The notes: generated by a model not told the origin, from the letters alone. A stretch of 64,000 nt of DNA from Arenicola marina (GCA_964019135.1 OZ025248.1:41843670-41907669), one strand, 5' to 3'. Shown: positions 12,601 through 27,600, counted from the stretch's first letter. Made by a program: numbers and translations.

Positions 12601-15600
12601 TACGCTGTCTTCTTTCCACAGAAAGGTCAGGAGGCGTGTGCGATATCACGCATGTAGACATCGGACCAGTGATCGCGCAGGTTTCCGTAATAGCGTCCTG
12701 AACAAGATATGGTAAAAATAATATGCACATCGCTTAGAGTATTACGAAATAAACATCAAGTCATCTGTTTGATAAATGTTTGGCCCCAAATTCTTATGGA
12801 TAAAGTAGCGCGTGTATTTCTGATAGGCCGAAATCACTGGTACCTGTGCAATAATTTCATTTTTTGTTTGCTGTGCCTCCCTGTACCCAGGACAGGTGTG
12901 TGTTAGCCAGTTATCACTGCCCCCCCACCCTTCTCTACCCAGGCCAGGTGTGTGTGAGCCAGCTATCACTGCCCCCCCCCCCTCTCTACCCAGGCCAGGT
13001 TTGTGTGAGCCAGTTATCACTGCCCCCCCCCCCTCTCTACCCAGGCCAGGTGTGTGTGAGCCAGTTCTCCGTGGACAACGCCTGGTACCGCGCCCTGGTG
13101 ACCGGTCTGCCGGGGCGGGCGGAGGTCCAGGTCCTCTACGTGGATTACGGCAATGTGGAACGTGTGTCCTATCTGCGGCTCCGGAAGATCCTCGACAAGT
13201 TCTTGATCCTACCGACACAGGTAAACAAACAATCCGGGACTTCCTGTTATGAATCTGGGCCAACCAACTGTTTTTTGTCCTGCATGGTTAATCGTATTTG
13301 TAAGTGTATGAAATATCGGCTTACGTAAATCTTTATGTGGATAACCTCGTTGAGGTAAATTATAATTAAAATCGTGTGACTCCTCTCTGAAAGTACCAGA
13401 AGTACGATGTGCTCAATCAAAATATGTATGTGACAGTTGTATGGTCAGTTATCTGAGGAGGAGTACGAGGAGGAGTTAGATCTGGGTGAGTTGCGCCCCC
13501 TATTGGCCAGACTTGTCAGCATCCCGAGCTGCTGTTTCCGGTGCCACATGGCGGAAGTGCAGCCCGCAGGCGACATCTCGCCTGTTGTATTGATTCGCAG
13601 TCCGTCCCACCTGGCTATCAGTAGGTAAATTCCTCTCTGTATTTCACCATGTACCAGGCCATCTCCTGTAAGCTGGCCGATGTCTGTCCTCCCGGTGGTC
13701 TACAGAAGAAATGGTCTCAGGAGGTAGGTGTCGATGTCTGTCTTCCCGGTGGTCTACAGAAGGAATGGTCTCAGGAGGTAGGTGTCGATGTCTGTCCTCC
13801 CGATGATCTACAGAAGGAATGGTCTCAGGAGGTAGGTGTCGATGTCTGTCCTCCCGGTGGTCTACAGAAGGAATGGTCTCAGGAAGTAGGTGTCGATGTC
13901 TGTCCTCCCGGTGGTCTACTTAATGCATACTTCTATTGTTTCCTCGGAGTCGTGTTTTGCCGGTAAGAACCTGCGGACCGTGAGCAGGGGGTCATTATTG
14001 TACCAGAGCGGGTCATTATAATTCCGTCACAATAATGACCCCTCGCTCACATACTCCATGCCATCGCCGCCTCCTCGGAGGAAACAATAGAAGTTTGCAT
14101 TAAGCCAGATAAGGAATGAGTTGTAGGTCATTATTGGGATCTCACAACTTCTCGGCTACGCCTCGAAGTTCTTCGATTCCAATAATGACCTACAACTCAT
14201 TCCTTATCTAATACAGAAGGAATGGTCTCAGGAGGTAGGTGTCGATGTCTGTCCTCCCGGTGGTCTACAGAAGGAATGGTCTCAGGAGGTAGGTGTCGAT
14301 GTCTGTCCTCCCGGTGGTCTACGGAAGGAATGGTCTCAGGAGATAGGTGTCGATGTCTGTCCTCCCGATGGTCTACAGAAGGAATGGTCTTAGGAGGTAG
14401 GTGTCGATGTCTGTCTTCCCGATGGCCTACAGAAGGAATGGTCTCAGGAGGTAGGTGTCGATGTCTGTCCTCCCGGTGGTCTACAGAAGGAATGGTCTCA
14501 GGAGGTAGGTGTCGATGTCTGTCCTCCCGGTGGTCTACGGAAGGAATGGTCTCAGGAGATAGGTGTCGATGTCTGTCCTCCCGATGGTCTACAGAAGGAA
14601 TGGTCTTAGGAGGTAGGTGTCGATGTCTGTCTTCCCGATGGCCTACAGAAGGAATGGTCTCAGGAGGTAGGTGTCGATGTCTGTCCTCCCGGTGGTCTAC
14701 AGAAGGAATGGTCTCAGGAGGTAGGTGTCGATGTCTGTCCTCCCGGTGGTCTACGGAAGGAATGGTCTCAGGAGATAGGTGTCGATGTCTGTCCTCCCGA
14801 TGGTCTACAGAAGGAATGGTCTTAGGAGGTAGGTGTCGATGTCTGTCTTCCCGGTGGTCTACGGAAGGAATGGTCTCAGGAGATAGGTGTCGATGTCTGC
14901 CCTCCCGATGGTCTACAGAAGGAATGGTCTTAGGAGGTAGGTGTCGATGTCTGTCCTCCCGATGGTCTACAGAAGGAATGGTCTCCGGAAGTAGGTGTCG
15001 ATGTCTGTCCTCCCGGTGGTCTACAGAAGGAATGGTCTCAGGAGGTAGGTGTCGATGTCTGTCCTCCCGGTGGTCTACGGAAGGAATGGTCTCAGGCGGT
15101 AGGTGTCGATGTCTCTCCTCCCGATGGTCTACAGAAGGAATGGTCTCAGGAGGTAGGTGTCGATGTCTGTCCTCCCGGTGGTCTACGGAAGGAATGGTCT
15201 CAGGAGGTAGGTGTCGATGTCTCTCCTCCCGATGGTCTACAGAAGGAATGGTCTTAGGAGGTAGGTGTCGATATCTATGGTCTGCAGCAGGAAATACCCC
15301 TGAGCCGTATAATTAAGTTGTCATGCTAAAAGGAAAACAAAATCGTTTATATACCGGTACATTTTGATTACTGTATAATGAAGCGTAGTCTCAACTTTTC
15401 TATTTTACAATATCTTTTGATCATATGCAATATATATAATGTATGAAGTGAATAATTTAGCAGCATAGTCTGCTGACTGTACTGCAAAGAGCATATATGA
15501 ATTGTATTAAAAAACTAAAGGTTAAATAAAATATGTGACTGACTGTCACACATGTTGCAGGCGGTGGACTTCATGGCCAAGCAAAATTTCAAGCAAGTCA

Positions 15601-18600
15601 GCGTGCAGGTGCAAGGTTTGTTCAAGTCCGATGCTGTTAAGTTAAAATCACGAAAACACATTGACACCTAACCTATTAAACTGTACTTATGTTCGTTTTG
15701 ACGATGGACCCGTTCTGTCTCTGTATAGCAAGCACGGGCTCCGTCTTTACGAGAACATTAATCCCCAGATCCACATAAAGGATGATTCATACACAGCTTT
15801 AGTACGTCCTTGTGATCCCAGCACGGGCCTCAGTGAGTCCTAGTGAGACAATGGCTCCATGTCATTCATGTAATACATTGTGAGTACTTGGCAATGTAAT
15901 GAGGGTTAGCATGGTCTGTTTTCAGCGACACTGGGCAACAGACTCCTGGACGTGGTCGTCTGTGACGAACTGGACGTGTTGAATACTCAACTGGTCGACC
16001 AGGGACTGGCGGTCAGCACCGGGCCCTGGTTCGTACCTTCAGTAGTAGTTACATAGCTCACGTATCACTCGCTCCTAGAAGGTATAATTGATCGCGTGTA
16101 CGCTGGTGGACCACGAACAGATGTGTCAAAATATAACATATACGTATTGTATACGTAAACATAAGGTTCTCTGATGATATAGTTATGTTGCTGAAAGTGG
16201 CAGGTATTATTTTATAAGGCCTCCAATTGTCCAATTTAGTACCAGAACAATTCAACTTTGGATCTGTGTAGGTATTACATTGGTATGCTCTTAAACTATA
16301 CGTGACTGCTTGTATATTCGACTGATCTAAATACTTATATTACGTGTATAGTACAAATCTTGGAAGTGTCTATTAAAACCAAACGCATGTTAATGATAGG
16401 GAACATGATCCGCATGCCCAAGTCCCAAGTCCAAGGTTCATTTATTTTCCTAAATGTGCAAGTATTAAAACAGTAAATGGTGGATGTAAACTAACAAAAT
16501 GTCGACATTTAGGATGGTTGACCCGGGCTAAGACCATAGGGTCGCTGTCACCCGGGCTACCTGACCAACAGGAATGTGATTTTTAATAACATCAAAATAG
16601 AAGAAAAACTACTAATAATAATAAGAAGAACACCGGGCCAAAAATAGGGAAAGGATAAGATAAGATGTTACCGGTACAAAACGTACAAAAGCTTGAACAA
16701 ATCGAAAATTGAACAAATGGAAACTTGGCAAGTGAGAGGACACGGGAATATACTTATCAATGAATTACACAGATAATGGATCACGCAATCACATAAGAAA
16801 CCTTAACACAACAGTTGGGTTCGTTACTATTAGAACATCATTAAAAACTAAAATTAAAACGAGTTGTACAAAACCAATGAGATAACGAGTTCATTTCCAA
16901 TCATAATTGACTAATTACCCAATTGACATACATAACAGTTCGGTTCTGTACATGATATACCATAGTTCGACAAAATATCTTAACATAGGAAGCAAAACCA
17001 GTAAGCCTAAAGTCAAAGTCATAAATACCGTAGACACACGTTTCGGCCCATATTTTCCGCGATTGTGCTGCGATCGCTCTACAAATCACTGACATGAGAA
17101 AGCAACACTAGACCATTTCAATGATACCAAACTTACGTTTGTACTGCAATGTTATCCTTTTTTATGACACAATCAATATTTCTCCATGCTGACCTTCCAT
17201 TGACAGCAGACACACTTTCACAAATAGACTAAATCCCAGACAATGAAAGGCTCTATAGTTGCCATGGCATCATCGTGGCTGGTATAAATTTAGAGCATGT
17301 ATTGTTCAAAGCACGTTCGGCGCCATGGCAACCATCATTTTATGACGCGTGTTTTAGTATTTTGGCGACAGAGCGTTTTCTGCCAATGGCGTGTCAGCAT
17401 GGAGAAATATTTTTTGTGTCCTAAAAAAGGATAACATCGCAGTACAAACGTAAGTTTGGTATCATTAAAATGGTCTGGTGTTGCTTTCTCACGTCAGGGA
17501 TTTTGAGAGTGATCAAGGCAAATTCGTGGAAAATATGGGCCGAAACGTGTGTCTACGGCATTTATGACCGACTTTATGTGTGTGAATTTTATCAATAATG
17601 TTTGATGGCTCAGTATTAACTAGTTTGATGATGCTATATCTAATACTTTTGGTTGCGAAGTCGTGATAGTGTCTGTTGGTGTGTAGCATTTGCTTGTTTC
17701 TGGTATTATATGTATGAACGTCTTTACTACGATAGAATATCATGTTCGAAAAGTAAGACGGAAGCCCACCATTTTCAAGTTTGTGATAGAATTTTAACAT
17801 GTGTAACCTGTGAATATCGGGAAGTTTCAATAACCGAAGTTGCGTAAATAAGGGGTGTGTATGCGCATTGTATCTACTGCTCGTTAATAAACGTATAGCT
17901 CTTTTTTGTAATTTATGTCACCTTTGATATTGATATCCCCATGCAAGAATACAATAGTTGAGATGTGGAACTAGTAATGAGTTGTAAATGATTTTTAAAG
18001 CCTCTGATGGGAGAGTAAATTTAAGGGTCCTTAAAATCCCAACAGTTTTTGATATCTTCCCAGCTACTTTATCAATATGTGATTGCCATTTCAAGCTTGG
18101 AGTTATGGTGAGGCCGAGTAGATTAAATTCCTCTACACGTTCTAATCGTGTGGTATGCATAATTAGGTTTGGGATTGTTACGTATTTTTGTGGCATATGA
18201 AATACCATATATTTGCATTTACTCCGGTTTAATGTCGACTTATTTGTTCTAAACCAGGTAGAAATGTTTACCAACTCATTATTTAACAAGTCCGTGTGGT
18301 CATTGGTGGAGTCATAATAACCACTTGGGCATAACGTACTGAATAAGTTAGTATCATCAGCATAAATAATGAATCTGAAAAGCTTACTAGCAGCTGTATC
18401 GTCATTAATATAGATGATGAATAGTAGAGGTCCAAGTATGGAGCCTTGTGGAACCCCTGTTTCCACAGATGACAGTTCTGAATTGACGTTCTCCACTTGG
18501 GTATATTACTTTCGATTTGCTAAATAGTTTTCTATCAATAATAATGCTTTATCATGAACACCATAGTGCTGTGTCGGTGTCAAATGTTTTAGTGAGATCT

Positions 18601-21600
18601 AGGTATATATGGATTGGTACGTCTCCTTTGTCCATGCTATCTAATGTTCTATCAATTAGTTTCAGAGCAGCTAATTCAGTTGAGTTTTTTGCGAAACCCA
18701 TATTGACTTTTATTTAACAAATTGTTGTCGACAAAATGATCGTACAGTTGGTCGGCGACAATTTTTTCAAATACTTTTAAGATAGCAGGTAGTATCGAAA
18801 TTGGCCTGTAGCTACCGAATTGGCATTCGTCGCCCTTTTTACAAATGGGTATAACTTTAGCCATTTTGAGTTTATCTGGAAACAATCTGCCCCTTCCCTT
18901 GCAGCTCCCTGATCCAGCCATCGGACGACACCGGACCGACCGCGGTGCCTGATGATCGCGGCAGTAAGCTGCCAGTGAGTGGGGTGGACATTGAGGCAGA
19001 CTCAAAGCTGGCGATCTCTATGGTACCTCTTCCATGTTAAGGCGGAACATCGTTTCAGCATAGCTCACCTATGACTCACGCCTACCATTGACTACAATAG
19101 TACATTTCATGGGTTCTTGATATCACAGATATTTTCCATACTTTCAACTGGCTATTATTGGGTGTTCATAGTATTTTGCATTGTACTGAAGTCACCTAAG
19201 TATACTTGGTAAGTAAAGAGGCGATTGCAGGTGATTTTGTTTAGTTCCACAGTCGGTTGGAGAAGTTCAAATCGCCTTACTATAACCGCGGATGTGTAGT
19301 TGTCCTTTTGCCAGTCGCCACACTAAAGCCAGAGAAAGGAATGTTTGGTGTGATGAACACTTAAAAACTTCTGTAGCGGTCACGTTATCACTTAGTATTT
19401 GATCATCAGTCTATATTGGGCATGCCATGACTTTCATTGTTGACCCTATATGTGACATTTAGATGACGAAGAAGGAGACCGAAGCGCCCTCTGTTAGACA
19501 ATCCGCTAAAGCCTCGCGGCTAAACCCGGACATGACTGCCGCCGCGAGACTGGTGGCGGCCGGGAACCGGCTACCTACTGCGGGGAACATGGCAGTGCGT
19601 GGTGGGAGCCAAGCCGCAGTGACAGGGAACCAGCCTGCATCCCAAGCGGGGCCCAAGCCGGGCTTGCTGCGGCAGGAGTCGTGGGTGGAGGTGCCGGACT
19701 CGCACCAAGTGGTGGTCAGCCACACCCGGAACCCCGGCCACTTCTACCTGCAGATGGCCTCCGTGGGGCAGGACACTCTCTACCAGTGAGTCGGCCACGC
19801 CACCCCCCCCACCCCATTAGCCCATCGCCCGGATGTACACTGTGATTAAGGAGGAATACTCGTACCTAAAACAAGCTAATTGCAAGCGTGCTTCAGGCCA
19901 GCTTTCCGGACATGAAGCATATATTTTAGAAGTTTTATGAAGTACTTATGTTATAAGTAGCAGTTCGTATACTTTGGTATATTGTGGGCAATGATTTCAT
20001 TGTATTATGCATTACCGCTCAAATGGAAGATGGTTGAAAGAGGTACACAAAAGTGCTTCTAATAGAATCAAATATTTTTGCAATTTTTGTAATCAGTTCT
20101 GTAATATCAGATATCAGTATAATAATCAATGTATATGAACTATTTCTGATAATATATGTATTAAGGAAATATAAAATACTCCCTTAAGCAATTTACGGTA
20201 AGGTCGCCTGTCTTGATGTCTGTCAGCGCAATGACCCCTCTCTTGCCTTGCTTTACTGCCACCTAACACCTGTAACCTGCTCTGGTTTTCGTCTTGATGC
20301 AGGTTGATGGAGGACCTGGATGCCGCAGCCATGGCGAGGTCCACCTCGGTCAGCCTGGCCAAGTGGAAGGAGGGTGCTTGCTGTGCCGCCAGGCGTGCGG
20401 AGGACCAGCTCTGGTACAGGGCCAAGATTATCAGTCTCGCACAGGACGGGAAGGCAAAGGTAAAACTGTCACCGGTATGGCTGGCTGGGGCAGGACAACG
20501 GGTTAAAGGTAGGGCTGACTGGGCCAGGACAACGGGTTAAAGGTAGGGCTGAATGGGGCAGGAGGACGGGTTAAAGGTAGGGCTGACTGGGGCAGGAGGA
20601 CATGGTAAAGATAGCGGTGACTGGGGCAGGAGGACGGGTTAAAGGTAGGGTTGATTGGGGCAGGACGACGGGGTAAAGGCAGGGCTGATTGGGGCAGGAA
20701 GACGGAGTAATGGTAGCGGTGACTGGGGCAGGAGGACGGGGTAAAGGCAGGGCTGATTGGGGCAGGACGACGGAGTAAAGGTAGCGGTGACTGGGGCAGG
20801 ACGGCGGGGTAAAGGTAGGGCTGACTGGGGCAGGAGGACGGGGTAAAGGCAGGGCTGATTGGGGCAGGACGACGGAGTAAAGGTAGCGGTGACTGGGGCA
20901 GGACGACGGTGTAAAGGTAGCGCTGTCTGGGGCAGGAGGACGGGGTAAAGGCAGGGCTGATTGGGGCAGGAAGACGGAGTAAAGGTAGGGCTGACTGGGG
21001 CAGGACGGCGGGGTAAAGGTAGCGGTGACTGGGGCAGGACGGCGAGGTAAAGGTAGCGGGGACTGGAGCAGGACGGCGGGGTAAAGGTAGCGGTGACTGG
21101 AGCAGGACGGCGGGGTAAATGTAGCGGTGACTGGAGCAGGACGGCGGGGTAAAGGTAGCGGTGACTGGAGCAGGACGGCGGGGTAAAGGTAGCGGTGACT
21201 GGAGCAGGACGGCGGGGTAAAGGTAGGGCTGACTGGGGCAGGAGGACGGGGTAAAGGCAGGGCTGATTGGGGCAGGACGACGTAGTAAAGGTAGCGGTGA
21301 CTGGGGCAGGACGACGGGGTAAAGGTAGCGCTGTCTGGGGCAGGAGGACGGGGTAAAGGCAGGGCTGATTGGGGCAGGAGGACGGAGTAAAGGTAGCGGT
21401 GACTGGGGCAGGACGACGGAGTAAAGGTAGGGCTGACTGGGGCAGGACGACGGGGTAAAGGTAGCGGTGACGAGCAGGACGGCGGGGTAAAGGCAGGGCT
21501 GATTGGGGCAGGACGACGGAGTAAAGGTAGCGGTGACTGGGGCAGGACGACGGGGTGAAGGTAGCGGTGACGAGCAGGACGGCGGGGTAAAGGTAGGGCT

Positions 21601-24600
21601 GACTGGGACGGGGTAAAGGCAGGGCTGATTGGGGCAGGACGACGGGGTGAAGGTAGCGGTGACGAGCAGGACGGCGGGGTAAAGGCAGGGCTGATTGGGG
21701 CAGGAGGACGGGGTAAAGGTAGGGCTGATTGGGGCAGGACGACGGAGTAAAGGTAGCGGTGACTGGGGCAGGACGACGGAGTAAAGGTAGCGGTGACTGG
21801 AGCAGGACGGCGGGGTAAAGGTAGGGCTGACTGGGGCAGGAGGACGGGGTAAAGGCAGGGCTGATTGGGGCAGGACGACGGAGTAAAGGTAGCGGTGACT
21901 GGAGCAGGACGGCGGGGTAAAAGTAGCGGTGACTGGAGCAGGACGGCGGGGTAAAGGTACCGGTGACTGGGGCAGGACGACGGAGTAAAGGTAGCGGTGA
22001 CTGGGGCAGGACGGCGAGGTAAAGGTAGCGGTGACTGGGGCAGGACGGCGAGGTAAAGGTAGCGGGGACTGGAGCAGGACGGCGGGGTAAAGGTAGCGGT
22101 GACTGGAGCAGGACGGCGGGGTAAATGTAGCGGTGACTGGAGCAGGACGGCGGGGTAAAGGTAGCGGTGACTGGGGCAGGACGGCGAGGTAAAGGTAGCG
22201 GGGACTGGAGCAGGACGGCGGGGTAAAGGTAGCGGTGACTGGAGCAGGACGGCGGGGTAAATGTAGCGGTGACTGGAGCAGGACGGCGGGGTAAAGGTAG
22301 CGGTGACTGGAGCAGGACGGCGGGGTAAAGGTAGCGGTGACTGGAGCAGGACGGCGGGGTAAAGGTAGGGCTGACTGGGGCAGGAGGACGGGGTAAAGGC
22401 AGGGCTGATTGGGGCAGGACGACGTAGTAAAGACAGCGGTGACTGGGGCAGGACGACGGGGTAAAGGTAGCGCTGTCTGGAGCAGGAGGACGGGGTAAAG
22501 GCAGGGCTGATTGGGGCAGGAGGACGGAGTAAAGGTAGCGGTGACTGCTGCAGGACGACGGGGTAAAGGTAGGGCTGACTGGGGCAGGACGACGGAGTAA
22601 AGGTAGGGCTGATTGGGGCAGGACGACGGAGTAAAGGTAGCGGTGACTGGGGCAGGACGACGGTGTAAAGGTAGCGCTGTCTGGGGCAGGAGGACGGGGT
22701 AAAGGCAGGGCTGATTGGGGCAGGAAGACGGAGTAAAGGTAGGGCTGACTGGGGCAGGACGGCGGGGTAAAGGTAGCGGTGACTGGGGCAGGACGGCGAG
22801 GTAAAGGTAGCGGTGACTGGAGCAGGACGGCGGGGTAAATGTAGCGGTGACTGGAGCAGGACGGCGGGGTAAAGGTAGCGGTGACTGGAGCAGGACGGCG
22901 GGGTAAAGGTAGCGGTGACTGGAGCAGGACGGCGGGGTAAAGGTAGGGCTGACTGGGGCAGGAGGACGGGGTAAAGGCAGGGCTGATTGGGGCAGGACGA
23001 CGGAGTAAAGGTAGCGGTGACTGGGGCAGGACGACGGGGTAAAGGTAGCGCTGTCTGGGGCAGGAGGACGGGATAAAGGCAGGGCTGATTGGGGCAGGAG
23101 GACGGAGTAAAGGTAGCGGTGACTGGGGCAGGACGACGGGGTGAAGGTAGGGCTGACTGGGGCAGGACGACGGAGTAAAGGTAGGGCTGACTGGGGCAGG
23201 ACGACGGGGTAAAGGTAGCGGTGACGAGCAGGACGGCGGGGTAAAGGCAGGGCTGATTGGGGCAGGACGACGGAGTAAAGGTAGCGGTGACTGGGGCAGG
23301 ACGACGGGGTGAAGGTAGCGGTGACGAGCAGGACGGCGGGGTAAAGGTAGGGCTGACTGGGACGGGGTAAAGGCAGGGCTGATTGGGGCAGGACGACGGG
23401 GTGAAGGTAGCGGTGACGAGCAGGACGGCGGGGTAAAGGCAGGGCTGATTGGGGCAGGAGGACGGGGTAAAGGCAGGGCTGATTGGGGCAGGACGACGGA
23501 GTAAAGGTAGCGGTGACTGGGGCAGGACGACGGAGTAAAGGTTGCGGTGACTGGAGCAGGACGGCGGGGTAAAGGTAGGGCTGACTGGGGCAGGAGGACG
23601 GGGTAAAGGCAGGGCTGATTGGGGCAGGACGACGGAGTAAAGGTAGCGGTGACTGGAGCAGGACGGCGGGGTAAAAGTAGCGGTGACTGGAGCAGGACGG
23701 CGGGGTAAAGGTACCGGTGACTGGGGCAGGACGACGGAGTAAAGGTAGCGGTGACTGGGGCAGGACGGCGGGGTAAAGGTAGGGCTGACTGGGGCAGGAG
23801 GACGGGGTAAAGGCAGGGCTGATTGGGGCAGGACGACGGAGTAAAGGTAGCGGTGACTGGGGCAGGACGACAGGGTAAAGGTAGCGGGGACTGGAGCAGG
23901 ACGGCGGGGTAAAGGTAGGGCTGACTGGGGCAGGAGGACGGGGTAAAGGCAGGGCTGATTGGGGCAGGACGACGGAGTAAAGGTAGCGGTGACTGGGGCA
24001 GGACGACGGGGTAAAGGTAGCGGGGACTGGAGCAGGACGGCGGGGTAAAGGTAGGGCTGACTGGGGCAGGAGGACGGGGTAAAGGCAGGGCTGATTGGGG
24101 CAGGACGACGGAGTAAAGGTAGCGGTGTCTGGGGCATGACAACGGAGTAAAGGTAGCGGTGACTGGGGCAGGACGGCGGGGTAAAGGTAGGGCTGACTGG
24201 GGCAGGAGGACGGGGTAAAGGCAGGGCTTATTGGGGCAGGACGACGGAGTAAAGGTAGCGGTGACTGGGGCAGGACGACGGGGTAAAGGTAGCGGTGACT
24301 GGAGCAGGACGGCGGGGTAAAGGTAGGGCTGACTGGGGCAGGAGGACGGGGTAAAGGCAGGGCTGATTGGGGCAGGACGACGGAGTAAAGGTAGCGGTGT
24401 CTGGGGCAGGACGACGGAGTAAAGGTGGCGGTGACTGGGGCAGGACGGCGGGGTAAAGGTAGGGCTGACTGGGGCAGGAGGTCGGGGTAAAGGCATGGCT
24501 GATTGGGGCAGGACGACGGAGTAAAGGTAGCGGTGACTGGGGCAGAACGACGGGGTAAAGGTAGCGGGGACTGGAGCAGGACGGCGGGGTAAAGGTAGGG

Positions 24601-27600
24601 CTGACTGGGGCAGGAGGACGGGGTAAAGGCAGGGCTGATTGGGGCAGGACGACGGAGTAAAGGTAGCGGTGACTGGAGCAGGACGGCGGGGTAAAAGTAG
24701 CGGTGACTGGAGCAGGACGGCGGGGTAAAGGTACCGGTGACTGGGGCAGGACGGCGGGGTAAAGGTAGGGCTGACTGGGGCAGGAGGACGGGGAAAAGGC
24801 AGGGCTGATTGGGGCAGGACGACGGAGTAAAGGTAGCGGTGACTGGGGCAGGACGGCGGGGTAAAGGTAGGGCTGACTGGGGCAGGAGGACGGGGTAAAG
24901 GCAGGGCTGTCTGGGGCGGGAAGACGGGGTAAAGGTAGCGGTGACTGGAGCAGGACGGCGGGGTAAAGGTAGCGGGGACTGGGGCAGGACGGCGGGGTAA
25001 AGGTACCGGTGACTGGGGCAGGACGGCGGGGTAAAGGTAGGGCTGACTGGGGCAGGAGGACGGGGAAAAGGCAGGGCTGATTGGGGCAGGACGACGGAGT
25101 AAAGGTAGCGGTGACTGGGGCAGGACGGCGGGGTAAAGGTAGGGCTGACTGGGGCAGGAGGACGGGGTAAAGGCAGGGCTGTCTGGGGCGGGAAGACGGG
25201 GTAAAGGTAGCGGTGACTGGAGCAGGACGGCGGGGTAAAGATAGCGGGGACTGGAGCAGGACGGCGGGGTAAAGGTAGGGCTGACTGGGGCAGGAGGACG
25301 GGGAAAAGGCAGGGCTGATTGGGGCAGGAGGACGGGGTAAAGGCAGGGCTTATTGGGGCAGGACGACGGAGTAAAGGTAGCGGTGACTGGGGCAGGACGA
25401 CGGGGTAAAGGTAGCGGTGACTGGAGCAGGACGGCGGGGTAAAGGTAGGGCTGACTGGGGCAGGAGGACGGGGTAAAGGCAGGGCTGATTGGGGCAGGAC
25501 GACGGAGTAAAGGTAGCGGTGTCTGGGGCAGGACGACGGAGTAAAGGTGGCGGTGACTGGGGCAGGACGGCGGGGTAAAGGTAGGGCTGACTGGGGCAGG
25601 AGGTCGGGGTAAAGGCATGGCTGATTGGGGCAGGACGACGGAGTAAAGGTAGCGGTGACTGGGGCAGAACGACGGGGTAAAGGTAGCGGGGACTGGAGCA
25701 GGACGGCGGGGTAAAGGTAGGGCTGACTGGGGCAGGAGGACGGGGTAAAGGCAGGGCTGATTGGGGCAGGACGACGGAGTAAAGGTAGCGGTGACTGGAG
25801 CAGGACGGCGGGGTAAAAGTAGCGGTGACTGGAGCAGGACGGCGGGGTAAAGGTACCGGTGACTGGGGCAGGACGGCGGGGTAAAGGTAGGGCTGACTGG
25901 GGCAGGAGGACGGGGAAAAGGCAGGGCTGATTGGGGCAGGACGACGGAGTAAAGGTAGCGGTGACTGGGGCAGGACGGCGGGGTAAAGGTAGGGCTGACT
26001 GGGGCAGGAGGACGGGGTAAAGGCAGGGCTGTCTGGGGCGGGAAGACGGGGTAAAGGTAGCGGTGACTGGAGCAGGACGGCGGGGTAAAGGTAGCGGGGA
26101 CTGGGGCAGGACGGCGGGGTAAAGGTACCGGTGACTGGGGCAGGACGGCGGGGTAAAGGTAGGGCTGACTGGGGCAGGAGGACGGGGAAAAGGCAGGGCT
26201 GATTGGGGCAGGACGACGGAGTAAAGGTAGCGGTGACTGGGGCAGGACGGCGGGGTAAAGGTAGGGCTGACTGGGGCAGGAGGACGGGGTAAAGGCAGGG
26301 CTGTCTGGGGCGGGAAGACGGGGTAAAGGTAGCGGTGACTGGAGCAGGACGGCGGGGTAAAGATAGCGGGGACTGGAGCAGGACGGCGGGGTAAAGGTAG
26401 GGCTGACTGGGGCAGGAGGACGGGGAAAAGGCAGGGCTGATTGGGGCAGGACGACGGAGTAAAGGTAGCGGTGACTGGGGCAGGACGACGGGGTAAAGGT
26501 AGGGCTGACTGGGGCAGGAGGATGGGGTAAAGGCAGGGCTGATTGGGGCAGGAAGACGGAGTAAAGGTAGCGGTGACTGGGGCAGGACGACGGGGTAAAG
26601 GTAGCGCTGTCTGGGGCAGGAGGACGGGGTAAAGGCAGGGCTGATTGGGGCAGGAAGACGGAGTAAAGGTAGCGGTGACTGGAGCAGGACGGCGGGGTAA
26701 AGGTAGCGGTGACTGGAGCAGGACGGCGGGGTAAAGGTAGCGGTGACTGGGGCAGGACGACGGGGTAAAGGTAGCGGTGACGAGCAGGACGACGGGGTAA
26801 AGGTAGGGCTGACTGGGGCAGGAGGACGGGGTAAAGGTAGGGCTGATTGGGGCAGGACGACGGGTTTAAGGTAGCGGTGACTGGAGCAGGACGGCGGGGT
26901 AAAGGTAGCGGTGACTGGAGCAGGACGGCGGGGTAAAGGTAGCGGTGACTGGGGCAGGAGGACGGGGTAAAGGTAGCGGTGACTGGGGCAGGACGACGGG
27001 GTAAAGGTAGCGGTGACGAGCAGGACGGCGGGGTAAAGGTAGGGCTGACTGGGGCAGGAGGACGGGGTAAAGGCAGGGCTGATTGGGGCAGGACGACGGA
27101 GTAAAGGTAGCGGTGACGAGCCGGACGGCGGGGTAAAGGTAGGGCTGACTGGGGCAGGAGGACGGGGTAAAGGCAGGGCGGATTGGGGCAGGACGACGGA
27201 GTAAAGGTAGCGGTGACGAGCAGGACGGCGGGGTAAAGGTAGGGCTGACTGGGACGGGGTAAAGGCAGGGCTGATTGGGGCAGGACGACGGAGTAAAGGT
27301 AGCGGTGACTGGAGCGGGACGACGGTGTAAAGGTAGCGGTGACTGGAGCAGGACGACGGGGTAAAGGTAGCGGTGACGAGCAGGACGGCGGGGTAAAGGT
27401 AGCGGTGACTGGGGCAGGAGGACGGGGTAAAGGTAGGGCTGACTGGGGCGGGAAGACGGGGTAAAGGTAGCGGTGACTGGGGCAGGACGACGGAGTAAAG
27501 GTAGCGGTGACTGGGGCAGGACGGCGGGGTAAAGGCAGGGCTGATTGGGGCAGGGTGACGGGGTAAAGGTAGCGGTGACTGGGGCAGGAGGACGGGGTAA

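Noticed and set aside
15661-15843. A further exon in intron 16 (open frame with a tatag before gcaagcacgggctc)
   Set aside because: Exon 16 joins exon 17 in phase and the result completes eTud 2; adding this would break the fold, and no Tudor-like motif is present.
19463-19798. A separate gene starting at the ATG of 19463
   Set aside because: The ATG directly follows a splice AG, phase matches exon 18, and the sequence leads into eTud 3.
20571-25618. Minus-strand Pro-rich proteins of 1,188 and 1,659 codons
   Set aside because: Products of the 34-bp array read antisense; several frames are open at once and no non-repeat sequence is included.
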